Part shown: in pieces, positions 16,135 to 24,642 of the stretch
How positions within the stretch are numbered: the first letter of the stretch is position 1
Layout: the number at the start of each line of letters is the position of its first letter
Origin: CAWANF01 sp963783355
GTDB taxonomy: Bacteria; Bacteroidota; Rhodothermia; Balneolales; DATFMH01
Direction of reading: 5' to 3'
Assembly (NCBI GenBank): GCA_963783355.1
Contig: CAWANF010000002.1
Coordinates: 372,001-436,000 of the forward strand
Length of the DNA: 64,000 nucleotides
Notes under the pieces: generated by a model
What the model was told of the DNA's origin: nothing
The model's database searches: none
Seen by the model: only the letters and a program-made list of their open reading frames with translations
Translations under genes and position numbers: made by a program

Positions 16135-16236
16135 TTGAGCTACCGAGGAATGGTATTCTTATCATCAATTAATTCAAATGACGGATGCAAATATAATGAG
16201 TATACCTGACCTTTGTCAAACAAAATTTTAAAGAAA

Positions 16237-16968
16237 TTAATAAAATACTTTTTCAAGTATCAACGCATGAGCTGGTGCCGTCACTCCAACTTGTTCCCTG
16301 TCGGGAGTATTTAGCAAATATTTCAGTGATTCGATATCCCTTTTTCCCAGACCTATTTCAACAATGGTACCTACCAGACTACGAACCATATGATGCAGAA
16401 AACGATTAGCTTTAATCCGAAATATGAGAATAGTGTCCTCAATTGATAGCAAATCAGCTTTGTGAACATCGCATTTTGTATGATTGACATCCGGATTATA
16501 CCGACAAAAACTGCTGAAATCACTCACTCCATAAATTTCATCGATACTTTCCTTCATCAACTCAACATCGAAGTCATAAAACTGTTCCCATGCATAACTA
16601 CGGAGTAACGGTGAAGGCCGGGTTATGATTTGATAACGATATTGACGTGCCACAGCATCGAAACGGGCATGGAAATCATCATCAGCTTCTTCGAGCTTCC
16701 ATACAGCGATATCACGTGGCAGCACTCCATATAGACTCTTTAGTAACTGTCTTGTATCCAAGGCATCATCAAAATCAAAATGAGCGACCTGATCCTCGGC
16801 ATGAACTCCGCTATCGGTACGTCCGGCTGCAACAATGGGGACTTTCACCCGAAGTATCTGTTCCAAGGCGGCCTCGATGGCATCCTGAACCGTCGATTCG
16901 TTCGGTTGGGTCTGCCAACCAGAGTAACTCGTTCCGTCGTATTCAATATGAATCTTGTACCGGGACAT
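16237..16968 (-). CDS. truA: tRNA pseudouridine(38-40) synthase
   Basis: This 243-residue TruA makes pseudouridine at positions 38-40 of tRNA anticodon arms. The catalytic Asp52 is in AAGRTDSGVHA. The N-terminal 'EYDGTSYSGWQ' and C-terminal 'NRFLHHMVRSLVGT.VEIGLGK' blocks are diagnostic, and the length is normal. It is the last gene of the ccm-DUF5683-truA transcription unit, 10 bases after the DUF5683 stop. Confidence 0.97.
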   Translation of the reverse strand: MSRYKIHIEYDGTSYSGWQTQPNESTVQDAIEAALEQILRVKVPIVAAGRTDSGVHAEDQVAHFDFDDALDTRQLLKSLYGVLPRDIAVWKLEEADDDFHARFDAVARQYRYQIITRPSPLLRSYAWEQFYDFDVELMKESIDEIYGVSDFSSFCRYNPDVNHTKCDVHKADLLSIEDTILIFRIKANRFLHHMVRSLVGTIVEIGLGKRDIESLKYLLNTPDREQVGVTAPAHALILEKVFY

Positions 16969-16978
16969 ATTCAGGCTT

Positions 16979-17665
16979 TCAAAATGGGATGGTTATATTT
17001 GCCTGAACACCATTGGTCCCGAATTGAGATGGAATCGTAAAGGCAACCGTTGGTAAATTTCTATCGGCCTTACGAGCTCTTAAATAGGCGCTGATACCGC
17101 TAACTAACCTATTGGCGACCATAAGGGTTATCAAAGTCGGTAACTGTTGCTTAGTACGGTCGTACTTGTCTTTCATTTCCAGGTAATGAAGCCGATCCTG
17201 ATTCGATTGCCAGCTCCAATAATAATCCGGCGTTTCGGAATAAATCTGATTCCAGTTCCTGGACCGTTCCATATAATCATTGTACTGCGTACGAGAATCG
17301 TAATTGGCTACATTTAACTGAAATTCACGGCTTTTATTTCGTATATCCGTTCCCGAATAGGTTGCAGCGTAGGTGAGCATATCGTTCTGCAAATGATTCG
17401 TGTATGAATGAAGGCTCAAATAGGATATGATCAAAACAGCATCGGCTGCCAGATGAAATTTTCCTCTCGTCCAGTTGTTTTTATTCACATAGTAATGCCC
17501 CCATCCCGGAATGATCATCGAACGCAAAAAAGCCATGCCCGGTTTGGGCCTCCGTACTGTTTCCGAAATATCAGGAGACATGCTGCCCTGGGCACACAAA
17601 TTTTCTACTGTTACAATCGTAAGAGTTAATATGATGAATAATATTATTCTGCTTTTAGACCTCAT
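16979..17665 (-). CDS. DUF5683 envelope protein
   Basis: A 228-residue protein with an N-terminal signal/hydrophobic segment. A 'P.KPGMAFLRSMIIPGWGHYYVNKNNWTRGKF' block (about residues 40-69) matches the DUF5683 signature 'S...PG.GQ.Y....WK'. One further hydrophobic helix lies near 72-88, then a polar Tyr/Asn/Arg-rich region, then a second conserved helix ('ANRLVSGISAYLRARKA') near 180-200. Function is unknown. FCB members are often beside cell-division or envelope genes. It is 25 bases after ccmF and 10 before truA. Confidence 0.7.
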   Translation of the reverse strand: MRSKSRIILFIILTLTIVTVENLCAQGSMSPDISETVRRPKPGMAFLRSMIIPGWGHYYVNKNNWTRGKFHLAADAVLIISYLSLHSYTNHLQNDMLTYAATYSGTDIRNKSREFQLNVANYDSRTQYNDYMERSRNWNQIYSETPDYYWSWQSNQDRLHYLEMKDKYDRTKQQLPTLITLMVANRLVSGISAYLRARKADRNLPTVAFTIPSQFGTNGVQANITIPF

Positions 17666-17690
17666 CTCATGATGTTATCAGCAGAGATTT

Positions 17691-20249
17691 TTATTGAGAT
17701 ATATTGGAAAACTGGTTAGTCCTTTTCATATCATCCCGTCTGCGGCGGAATATAGCAATGGAAAAACCAATCATGATGACAAATATACCAAGCCATACCA
17801 ATGATATGAAAGGCTTTTTCTCAGTGACAACAACAATCCAGTCGTCATGAGCTTCTTTAACAGTGCCCTGTCCCTTTAAGCCACTTACGGTCAGGGTTAT
17901 CTTGTCCGACATAGGTACTACGTTGCTGAACTGTACAACAAAATTCCATTTTTTCATATCGACTGGCGGGGCATACGACATCTTATTACCTTTTTGCTGG
18001 ATTACAGAAAATAAAGGCTTGATAGTTTTCGTCTCACCCGTACTATTTTGTTTAATAGAAATAATCGCGTGAACGGCTACAACCGTACTATCAGGAATCT
18101 CGGAGTCTTTTGCCTTCTCAAAGTTTTCAAAAGTAAACGAATACCCGTCAAGCACTTTCGTATCCCCACGATGGAATGAAAATTTCTGTGTTCCCGGAAC
18201 CGTAGCCGTATCAGGCATTGCTGCGGAAGAAGTTCCGGAACTGACAACATCAGATACCGGTTCGTTACTATTTTTTTTCACCTCTTTATTGATATAATCA
18301 ACATAAGAGCTGCCACCAACATACATATAAATATCATGAAGGAAACCGGCTTTAACCTGCGGGCTTACCGACCAGTTAATTTTGCTGTTGGAAGAAGAAG
18401 TCAGCATTGGATAAACCACCGGATGCATGTAAAACACGCTTCCCTTCCCTTTGTCGTATTGCAACTTAACGGTGTAAACCTGTTCCCCTGGACGCAGATT
18501 ATTGTCCATCTTCATTCCAACATAAGTGGCCATAATCTCGTTACCGATTAATTTTGGTTCGCCTTTCTTCAATTCAAAAAAATCGACCGGTTTAATGACC
18601 TGCGTACCGTCTTTTTGCACAACTTTACCGGCTTTCACGGCATTATTATAATTTTGGGTATCCTGGTCGAGCATCACTTTGTTGTACGCGTTGGAAGACA
18701 ATATACCTATCAAAAGAATTGCGAATCCAATGTGAGTCGTTGTTCCACCCACTACCCTGGAATTACGTTTATAAAGTTTATACAAAACGACCGAGTTACC
18801 CACGAGTGCAAAATAGCCGGCAAGCAGATAAATCATATACTCGATCTTTACAACATGTCCAACCGTTATCGTGACAATCGTTAAAACCGAAGCGGTTAAC
18901 AGCGGACCGAGCAGTGCAGCCGACAATGATTCGGCATCATACTTTTTCCACCACACAAACTGCCCGATAACCGTCATAAATGCTGCTAAAATAGCCAGAG
19001 GCATGGTCCAGTTGTTGTAGAAACTTTTGGTTGGCGGAGTTGGATTCGATACGAAAATTTTACCCAAAATTGGCGAACTGGTTCCGACTATTATGACCAG
19101 TCCGAGGAGGGCAATAATCATCGACCCTGAAAAAATGATAAAATCCCGATCCAAAAGATTAAAATTGGTATTGGATTTAGGAATATCTTTGAAACGGTAG
19201 AAAAACATTCCGAGTGCAATCAACGAAATCACCAGCATGAAAACCAGCAATTGATTGTACAGGCCTAAGTCAACAAAACTATGAACGGAGGAATCACCCA
19301 GGATCCCGGAACGCGTCAGGAACGATTCATAAACAATCGCCAGATATGCCAAAATAGCCAATAATAAGGAGGCGCGTTGTGGTGTCTTCTTTTTACGCTG
19401 AATTAACATGGCATGAATACCGGCAACACCAATCAGCCAGGGAACAAATGAAGCATTTTCAACCGGATCCCATGCCCAGAATCCGCCAAATGATAAGGTT
19501 ACATAAGCCCAGTATCCACCAAGAAAAATAGCGGTAATCAAACAAAGATTGGAACCCAGTGTCCAGGGCAGAGCCGGCCTAATCCATTCCTGGTATTTTC
19601 TTCGCCATAATGCCGCCATGGCATAGGAAAAAGGAACCGTCATCAACGAAAAACCTAAAAACAAAATCGGCGGGTGAATAAGAATCCATGGACTTTTCAG
19701 TAAGTCGTTGAGTCCGTTACCGTCTGCCGGAATAAAATCGGGATGTGATTGAATAAACGGGGCATTCGGCATCGCTTCCTGCAGGGTTCGAAATGGAGAT
19801 GCTCCGATATGAAAAGAGCCAAAATGGATACCTAAAATCATTGATAAAAGGAAGCCAACCGATAACGACATGAATACCATAACCGGTGCCCGATACTCTT
19901 TCTCTGTCAGTTTTATCAGGGCCCAGCCAACCAAAATGGTATAATTGATCCACAGCAAAAAACTACCTGACTGCCCACTGTAAAAAGCAGCAATCAGATA
20001 ACGGGTTTGCAAATTCTTGCTGGTGTAATCATAGACATAGTAGTACTGAAACTGGTGTGTCATGATCAGGTAAAGCAAGATACCTGCCGCGATTACACCC
20101 ATCACTCCTATTGATAGATATAATCGCCTTCCTATCTTTTCAGATTTTTCATCCTTGGGGTTTCTTGCCGCCTTTATAAAATAAATCATCGCACCGATAG
20201 ATGCGATGAATGCCATGTCGATCAGGATTTTACCAATAATTCCCAGCAT
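17691..20249 (-). CDS. ccmF: Cytochrome c maturation heme lyase CcmF
   Basis: CcmF accepts heme from holo-CcmE and attaches it to apocytochrome c in the periplasm. The 852-residue protein has the tryptophan-rich WWD-type motif WAWDPVENAS at 258-267, the conserved His in 'LIHPPILFLGF' (about 192) and roughly 14 membrane helices. It is longer than typical proteobacterial CcmF (about 650). The extra length is a soluble segment of about 260 residues (roughly 560-820) before the last helix. It overlaps the ccmE stop codon by one base. Confidence 0.93.
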   Translation of the reverse strand: MLGIIGKILIDMAFIASIGAMIYFIKAARNPKDEKSEKIGRRLYLSIGVMGVIAAGILLYLIMTHQFQYYYVYDYTSKNLQTRYLIAAFYSGQSGSFLLWINYTILVGWALIKLTEKEYRAPVMVFMSLSVGFLLSMILGIHFGSFHIGASPFRTLQEAMPNAPFIQSHPDFIPADGNGLNDLLKSPWILIHPPILFLGFSLMTVPFSYAMAALWRRKYQEWIRPALPWTLGSNLCLITAIFLGGYWAYVTLSFGGFWAWDPVENASFVPWLIGVAGIHAMLIQRKKKTPQRASLLLAILAYLAIVYESFLTRSGILGDSSVHSFVDLGLYNQLLVFMLVISLIALGMFFYRFKDIPKSNTNFNLLDRDFIIFSGSMIIALLGLVIIVGTSSPILGKIFVSNPTPPTKSFYNNWTMPLAILAAFMTVIGQFVWWKKYDAESLSAALLGPLLTASVLTIVTITVGHVVKIEYMIYLLAGYFALVGNSVVLYKLYKRNSRVVGGTTTHIGFAILLIGILSSNAYNKVMLDQDTQNYNNAVKAGKVVQKDGTQVIKPVDFFELKKGEPKLIGNEIMATYVGMKMDNNLRPGEQVYTVKLQYDKGKGSVFYMHPVVYPMLTSSSNSKINWSVSPQVKAGFLHDIYMYVGGSSYVDYINKEVKKNSNEPVSDVVSSGTSSAAMPDTATVPGTQKFSFHRGDTKVLDGYSFTFENFEKAKDSEIPDSTVVAVHAIISIKQNSTGETKTIKPLFSVIQQKGNKMSYAPPVDMKKWNFVVQFSNVVPMSDKITLTVSGLKGQGTVKEAHDDWIVVVTEKKPFISLVWLGIFVIMIGFSIAIFRRRRDDMKRTNQFSNISQ

Positions 20250-20653
20250 CAGCTTTTAGCTTCTCCCTTTGGTTTCAGATTTTCCCCGGTTGCATTGTAT
20301 TTTGATGGACACTTCATGAGAATATTGTTGGCATAAAACACATTATTCTTCATCTCACCAATGACAACGATATTTTTTGCGTCATCAAAATTATTAGGCT
20401 TGGGATTTGAATAAACTACTTTCCGAATATCCCCTGATTTATCTTTCATGAAAAAAGTGAATGTTTTGGTGTCGTATGAAAATCCGGATGGCTTAGCCTG
20501 ATCCCATGTACCTACGACGTGAACATTGTCACCATTTTGAGAGGTTGCCTGGTTGAACGAAACATACATACTGATGCTGTTTCCAAAATTATAGAACAAC
20601 AACGATGTAAAACCAATGATAGCAATAACTCCAACTATTACTTTAGGCTTCAT
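20249..20653 (-). CDS. ccmE: Heme chaperone CcmE, cysteine (CxxxY) variant
   Basis: This 134-residue CcmE has an N-terminal membrane anchor and an OB-fold periplasmic domain. In classic CcmE, heme binds covalently to His in an 'LAKHDENY' motif. Here the same place reads 'LMKCPSKY', so the ligand is Cys115 with Tyr119 kept. This is the CxxxY form described for the variant 'System I*' of some sulfate reducers and archaea, which usually lacks CcmH. The gene overlaps ccmD by 11 bases and ccmF by one. Confidence 0.92.
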   Translation of the reverse strand: MKPKVIVGVIAIIGFTSLLFYNFGNSISMYVSFNQATSQNGDNVHVVGTWDQAKPSGFSYDTKTFTFFMKDKSGDIRKVVYSNPKPNNFDDAKNIVVIGEMKNNVFYANNILMKCPSKYNATGENLKPKGEAKS

Positions 20654-20924
20654 GTCTTTCCATTTCGTTTGTTTGTTTCAATGATTCTTGTTGTTTCTCC
20701 AATACTCCAACTTTTTTATCGAGGCGTATTATAAAAAACAAAAGGACGAACCATATGATGAGGGTTACGCCCAAAACTATAAAGATCAGATTGTGTGATC
20801 CCATGGCTTGAATGATTGCATTTGAAGAACTCATTTCACTGGCAGCCTGCCATTTCTGGCTGAATGCCTTGGTTAGCGTATCAACGACAACGCTTGTATC
20901 TTGTTGTATGATATTTAATATCAT
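20643..20924 (-). CDS. ccmD: CcmD-family small membrane protein
   Basis: A 93-residue protein with a single membrane helix (about 46-66) followed by 'RLDKKVGVLEKQQESL', the basic/coiled-coil tail typical of CcmD-like proteins. In System I, CcmD helps release holo-CcmE from CcmABC. The N-terminal extension of about 40 residues is longer than in E. coli. Position between ccmC and ccmE, with overlaps on both sides, supports the call. Confidence 0.82.
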   Translation of the reverse strand: MILNIIQQDTSVVVDTLTKAFSQKWQAASEMSSSNAIIQAMGSHNLIFIVLGVTLIIWFVLLFFIIRLDKKVGVLEKQQESLKQTNEMERHEA

Positions 20925-21583
20925 TGAATTTCTTTATCTAATTCGAGCTGTAGTTTTTTCATCCGTACTAAAATATTATATAACCAAGCCGCCAAACCGA
21001 TAAATCCTATAACAGCCGGCCAGAAAACGAAACGCAACACCGGAGCCGTAATATCACTGAAGGCCGGGTTTCCGTCGGCACCGGGATGCAAACTTGGCAA
21101 TTGCCGGGGAATGATATACAAAAGAAACGGAATAGTACTGGCTGCGAACACATTATACACAGCCGATAATTTTGCTTTCTTTTCTGGATCCTCGAAGGCT
21201 GAACGCAACAGGAAGTAGGCGATGTAAATAGTCAGTGCCAAAGCAGCGAGATTCATCTTTGGTTCAGAAAAGGTCCACCATGTTCCCCAAGTGAAACGCG
21301 CCCAAAGAGATCCTGTAAACAGACCGCAAAGTCCAAAAGCTACCCCCACTTGATTATATGTTGCCGCTTTAATATCGGTAACGGGATCCGGTTTGTTCAA
21401 ATATTTTATACTGTAGACAACCCCGAAAAAGAACATTACCGACATGGTAAACCACATGGGTACATGAAAAAACAAGTTTCTGGCCGATTGTTCTAATATA
21501 GGGATGTCCGGTATGGGAAGCAGAAATCCGGCCACCAGTACCAAAGTAAGCCAAATTGCTACAACGTATTTCCAAATTTTCAC
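20921..21583 (-). CDS. ccmC: Heme delivery protein CcmC
   Basis: The 220-residue protein has six membrane helices. A tryptophan-rich loop WGTWWTF at 99-105 corresponds to the WWD domain, and periplasmic histidines His40 (FFHVP) and His166 (LHPG) are placed as heme axial ligands. CcmC loads heme onto CcmE. It is the first gene of the operon; no ccmA or ccmB lies upstream in this window. The next gene is divergent, 220 bases away. Confidence 0.9.
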   Translation of the reverse strand: MKIWKYVVAIWLTLVLVAGFLLPIPDIPILEQSARNLFFHVPMWFTMSVMFFFGVVYSIKYLNKPDPVTDIKAATYNQVGVAFGLCGLFTGSLWARFTWGTWWTFSEPKMNLAALALTIYIAYFLLRSAFEDPEKKAKLSAVYNVFAASTIPFLLYIIPRQLPSLHPGADGNPAFSDITAPVLRFVFWPAVIGFIGLAAWLYNILVRMKKLQLELDKEIQ

Positions 21584-21802
21584 GATGTGAATAAGTATTA
21601 TAAATTAACTGGAATAGTCGACAAATAAGATAGATTAAAATACGAATTTTTTCGAGTAATGAATATACAAAATGAATATCGAAAAAAGGTAAAAACCGTT
21701 TTCCGTTTATCTGGAAACGATCATCACGTTTAACATCTTATATTATAACAGTAGAAGAGTAGTTCCAACAATAATCATTTTGGGATAAAGTATTTGTAAA
21801 AG

Positions 21803-22345
21803 ATGTCGCAGCAAAAAAAGATTTTCACATTAAAGCCCGGCTGGAGGTATTACCTCATACCCTATTTCATTTCTCTGCTTTTACTTCCAGTATTTGGAAT
21901 CGGCCTGCTTGTTTTCATCTACTATTACCGGCGGATATCCAAAATCGAGTATGCTATAACTGATGAGGATATCACTGTTAGGAACCGAAATGGAAGCCGG
22001 AGTATTACACTAAATACCATTCATTCCCTTTCAATCACAAAAACCTGGGCTGAAAAGAAATCCGGACTGGGTACACTTCATATTCATAGCGAAGAAACGG
22101 AGATTCAGCTTAAAGGAATCAAACAGCCGGAAGATATCAAGGATGCTATAGAATTAGCCCTGGCCGCCATTGAACAAAGGGGAAAAAATAAAAAGAAGGC
22201 TGAAAATATATATCCAAACATTCAAACCGGAGGCCTGGAACATATGAATACCTTAGTCGGACTCTGGCAGCAAGGGCTTATCAGCGATGAAGATTTCGAG
22301 ATGGAAAAGCAGAAGTTCAGCAAAGAATCAAAGCCGGGAAGCTGA
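21803..22345 (+). CDS. Membrane protein with bacterial PH-like domain and SHOCT tail
   Basis: The 180-residue protein has two closely spaced membrane helices (about 18-45), a bacterial PH-like beta domain ('IEYAITDEDITVRNRNG...IHSLSI', about 50-118) and a basic linker. A C-terminal SHOCT module follows ('LVGLWQQGLISDEDFEMEKQKF', about 150-172). This pairing is common in bacterial membrane proteins of unknown function. It stands alone and converges on dut, with four bases between the stop codons. Confidence 0.75.
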   Translation: MSQQKKIFTLKPGWRYYLIPYFISLLLLPVFGIGLLVFIYYYRRISKIEYAITDEDITVRNRNGSRSITLNTIHSLSITKTWAEKKSGLGTLHIHSEETEIQLKGIKQPEDIKDAIELALAAIEQRGKNKKKAENIYPNIQTGGLEHMNTLVGLWQQGLISDEDFEMEKQKFSKESKPGS

Positions 22346-22349
22346 CTAT

Positions 22350-22805
22350 TCAAACCCCGGTACTTCCGAAACCACCATCTCCCCGTTCTGTTTCAGGTAA
22401 TTGTTCTACCTCATCAAATCGGAGCTGAATAACGGGATTAATGACCATTTGGGCTATGCGATCACCATGATTTATCTCAAAGGATTCCTGCCCGTGATTA
22501 ATAGCTATGACTTTAACTTCTCCCCTGTAATCGGCATCGATGGTACCGGGGCTATTCAGCATGGTGATGCCGTTTCTTATCGCCAGACCACTCCTCGGAC
22601 GAATCTGCGCCTCATATCCTTTGGGTAAAGCAATCTTAAATCCTGTAGGTACGAGCAGCCGCTCACCGGGATCTATCGTGACCGTTTTGTCTAAAGCCGC
22701 CCTGACATCCATTCCTGCCGCCTGATCCGTTTCATATGAAGGTAAAGGTAAATCTTTCCCGTGCTCCAGACGGGTTATCAGTATATTTGGAAGTATTTCA
22801 CTCAT
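22350..22805 (-). CDS. dut: dUTP diphosphatase
   Basis: This trimeric-type dUTPase of 151 residues hydrolyses dUTP to dUMP. All five motifs are present: GMDVRA (31-36), RPRSG (69-73), GTIDADYRG with catalytic Asp90, GDRIAQMV (114-121) and the C-terminal GDGGFGSTG (142-150). It overlaps the upstream DUF3108 gene by four bases, so it is translationally coupled to that cluster. Confidence 0.97.
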   Translation of the reverse strand: MSEILPNILITRLEHGKDLPLPSYETDQAAGMDVRAALDKTVTIDPGERLLVPTGFKIALPKGYEAQIRPRSGLAIRNGITMLNSPGTIDADYRGEVKVIAINHGQESFEINHGDRIAQMVINPVIQLRFDEVEQLPETERGDGGFGSTGV

Positions 22806-23659
22806 TTAATAACAGAATATTTAATTAATCGTACTTTTACATGTCCTAGCCACACTTTGACATACGCTTGTATTGGAATTCGCAGCGGACCGGTGGCATA
22901 CCAAGCCTTATAATGCCCGCTAAATCCGAATGGGCCATCAAAATTAGCAATACCTGAGCTAACATAGGTTAAGACCTTCCCGTCGGGATACGCTTCGCTG
23001 TCAATAACTTTGGTCTGTTTGGTATTGTCCATCGTGATGTAATTCTTCTTCTCGTTCACATAAAGAGGTACCTTCAGTCGTTCATTCGTTCCTGCAAAGA
23101 TCCGGGTATAGAAAAAATAAGCCGGACCACAAACCGACGGCTCATTCAACCCTAATGTATCTTTCGGCTGTCCTTTTATGGACACAAAAACTTTTCCTTT
23201 TTGATAATCGAGACGGTAGACTTCCTTTTTAAGCTCATGACTATCAATATCATCTTCCCAGTAGAGAACATCGTAAGGAATAGTGTCATTTCTGACCATC
23301 AGGCTGGAAAAAATATTTTCTTTATGCCCCACGAATGGCAACGCCGGGTTGGATTTAATGATCGTTCGTACATACCGGCATTTTCTTCCTTTATACAGAC
23401 TGTCAGGCATAATTTCCAGCGTGACCGTTCCCAGTTTAAAAGGTCCGTAGCGTACGCTGTAAACAAAATGTTCCCTGATATTCCAAAGTTGTTCGACCGT
23501 AGGCGGCGGTGATTCCGTTTTTACGGTTTGCGCCTCAGTTATTCCATATGTCAGACTTAATACAATAAGAGACCATAAAGGATATCTTACGATTCGCAAT
23601 ATAGTGCCTAATCGCCAGGATGTTAATCGTGCCTGATTGTTGTTAAACCTGATCATCAA
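22802..23659 (-). CDS. DUF3108 periplasmic protein, paralogue 1
   Basis: A 285-residue exported protein with an N-terminal hydrophobic signal (about residues 24-42). The DUF3108 domain covers the rest: 'EHFVYSVRYGPFKLGTVTLE', 'Y..D..KGKV.V..KG.P.DTL', 'FYTRIFAGTNERLKVP' and 'FGFSGHYKAWYA...RIPIQAYVKVWLGHVKVRL'. The fold is probably a lipid-binding beta barrel half-wrapped around a groove, and its role is not established. It is the third of three consecutive paralogues, closest to paralogue 2, and overlaps dut by four bases. Confidence 0.8.
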   Translation of the reverse strand: MMIRFNNNQARLTSWRLGTILRIVRYPLWSLIVLSLTYGITEAQTVKTESPPPTVEQLWNIREHFVYSVRYGPFKLGTVTLEIMPDSLYKGRKCRYVRTIIKSNPALPFVGHKENIFSSLMVRNDTIPYDVLYWEDDIDSHELKKEVYRLDYQKGKVFVSIKGQPKDTLGLNEPSVCGPAYFFYTRIFAGTNERLKVPLYVNEKKNYITMDNTKQTKVIDSEAYPDGKVLTYVSSGIANFDGPFGFSGHYKAWYATGPLRIPIQAYVKVWLGHVKVRLIKYSVIK

Positions 23660-23721
23660 TGTCGTATAAACTAAAGTGCTTTATTTGATTCTGAATGTAC
23701 TAAGAATAACCCACTTTTGTT

Positions 23722-24570
23722 TCAGGAAGCTGGTATTACAGTGTATTTTACAAGCCTGATTTTAACATTTCCCAACCAAACCCGTAAATAAGCCTGAACC
23801 GGAATTTTCATGTGCCCTATAGCATACCAGGCCCGATAATACCCTTTAAAACCAAAAGGGCCATCAAAATTGGCATTGCCGGAACTCGTATATGTTAAGA
23901 TATGTCCCCCGGGATAAATACTACAATTAATATTTTCGATTGTCATCGTGTTATCCATTGTAATGTAATTTTTTTCTTGATTCACATATAGTGGAACTTT
24001 TAAATGCTTATTAGTTCCGGCAAAGATACGAGTATAGAAAAAATAAGCCGGACCACAAACCGAGGGTTCATCCAATGCTAATGTATCTTCAGGCTGGCCT
24101 TTAATAGTAACGAATACTTTTCCCTTCTGATAGTCAAGGCGATAGATCTCATTTTTCTTTTCGTCTTTTTCCAAATCGTCTTTCCAATACAATATATCGT
24201 ATGGAATAGTATCGTTATGCGCCATCAGGCTGGAAAATACCTGCTCTTTTTTACTCACAAAAGGAAGTTTCGGATTCCCCTTTATTGTCGCCTCTGCGTA
24301 ACGATAATACTTGCCATTGTACAGAGTATCGGGCCGGACTTCAACCGTTATGGTTCCCAGATGAAAAGGCCCGTATCGAACGCTGTATTCAAAATATTCC
24401 CGGGTACTCCAAAGTTCTTCGACGGATGGTGGTGGAATATTACCCTCGGGGCATTGAGCGTACCCATCGAACCCAGTAAGTAGAATAATGGTTAAAAAGA
24501 ATAGAATTAAAACGGCATTTTTTCTCTCATAGCCGGGGAAATGAATTCTTTGTGAGTCCGAATTCCGCAT
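23722..24570 (-). CDS. DUF3108 periplasmic protein, paralogue 2
   Basis: This 282-residue protein has a signal peptide ending near 'GYAQC'. Cys40 directly after the hydrophobic segment could also allow lipidation, though the -1 Gln is atypical. The DUF3108 core is very similar to paralogue 1, with long identical stretches such as the 'YRLDYQKGKVFV' and 'SVCGPAYFFYTRIFAGT' blocks. It is the middle gene of the trio, separated from its neighbours by about 60-70 bases. Confidence 0.8.
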   Translation of the reverse strand: MRNSDSQRIHFPGYERKNAVLILFFLTIILLTGFDGYAQCPEGNIPPPSVEELWSTREYFEYSVRYGPFHLGTITVEVRPDTLYNGKYYRYAEATIKGNPKLPFVSKKEQVFSSLMAHNDTIPYDILYWKDDLEKDEKKNEIYRLDYQKGKVFVTIKGQPEDTLALDEPSVCGPAYFFYTRIFAGTNKHLKVPLYVNQEKNYITMDNTMTIENINCSIYPGGHILTYTSSGNANFDGPFGFKGYYRAWYAIGHMKIPVQAYLRVWLGNVKIRLVKYTVIPAS

Positions 24571-24642
24571 TTGTACACTCTCTTGATGCCTGTAAATATA
24601 TTACTTACAATATACTTAGAAAATCGGATTGTTTTTCGTTAC

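Larger units (their letters stand above)
16081..16149 (-). pseudogene. Corrupted second tRNA-Asn copy with two palindromes
   Basis: On the minus strand the 5' acceptor and D-stem start (TCCTCGGTAGCTCAA), the anticodon loop (CTGTTA) and a T-arm start (GTAGGTT) of the neighbouring tRNA-Asn are retained in order. The D-arm/anticodon 5' stem is replaced by a palindrome at 16119-16134, and the anticodon 3' stem/variable region by one at 16091-16106. The 3' end drifts into unrelated sequence. It is not functional as a tRNA. Confidence 0.85.
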
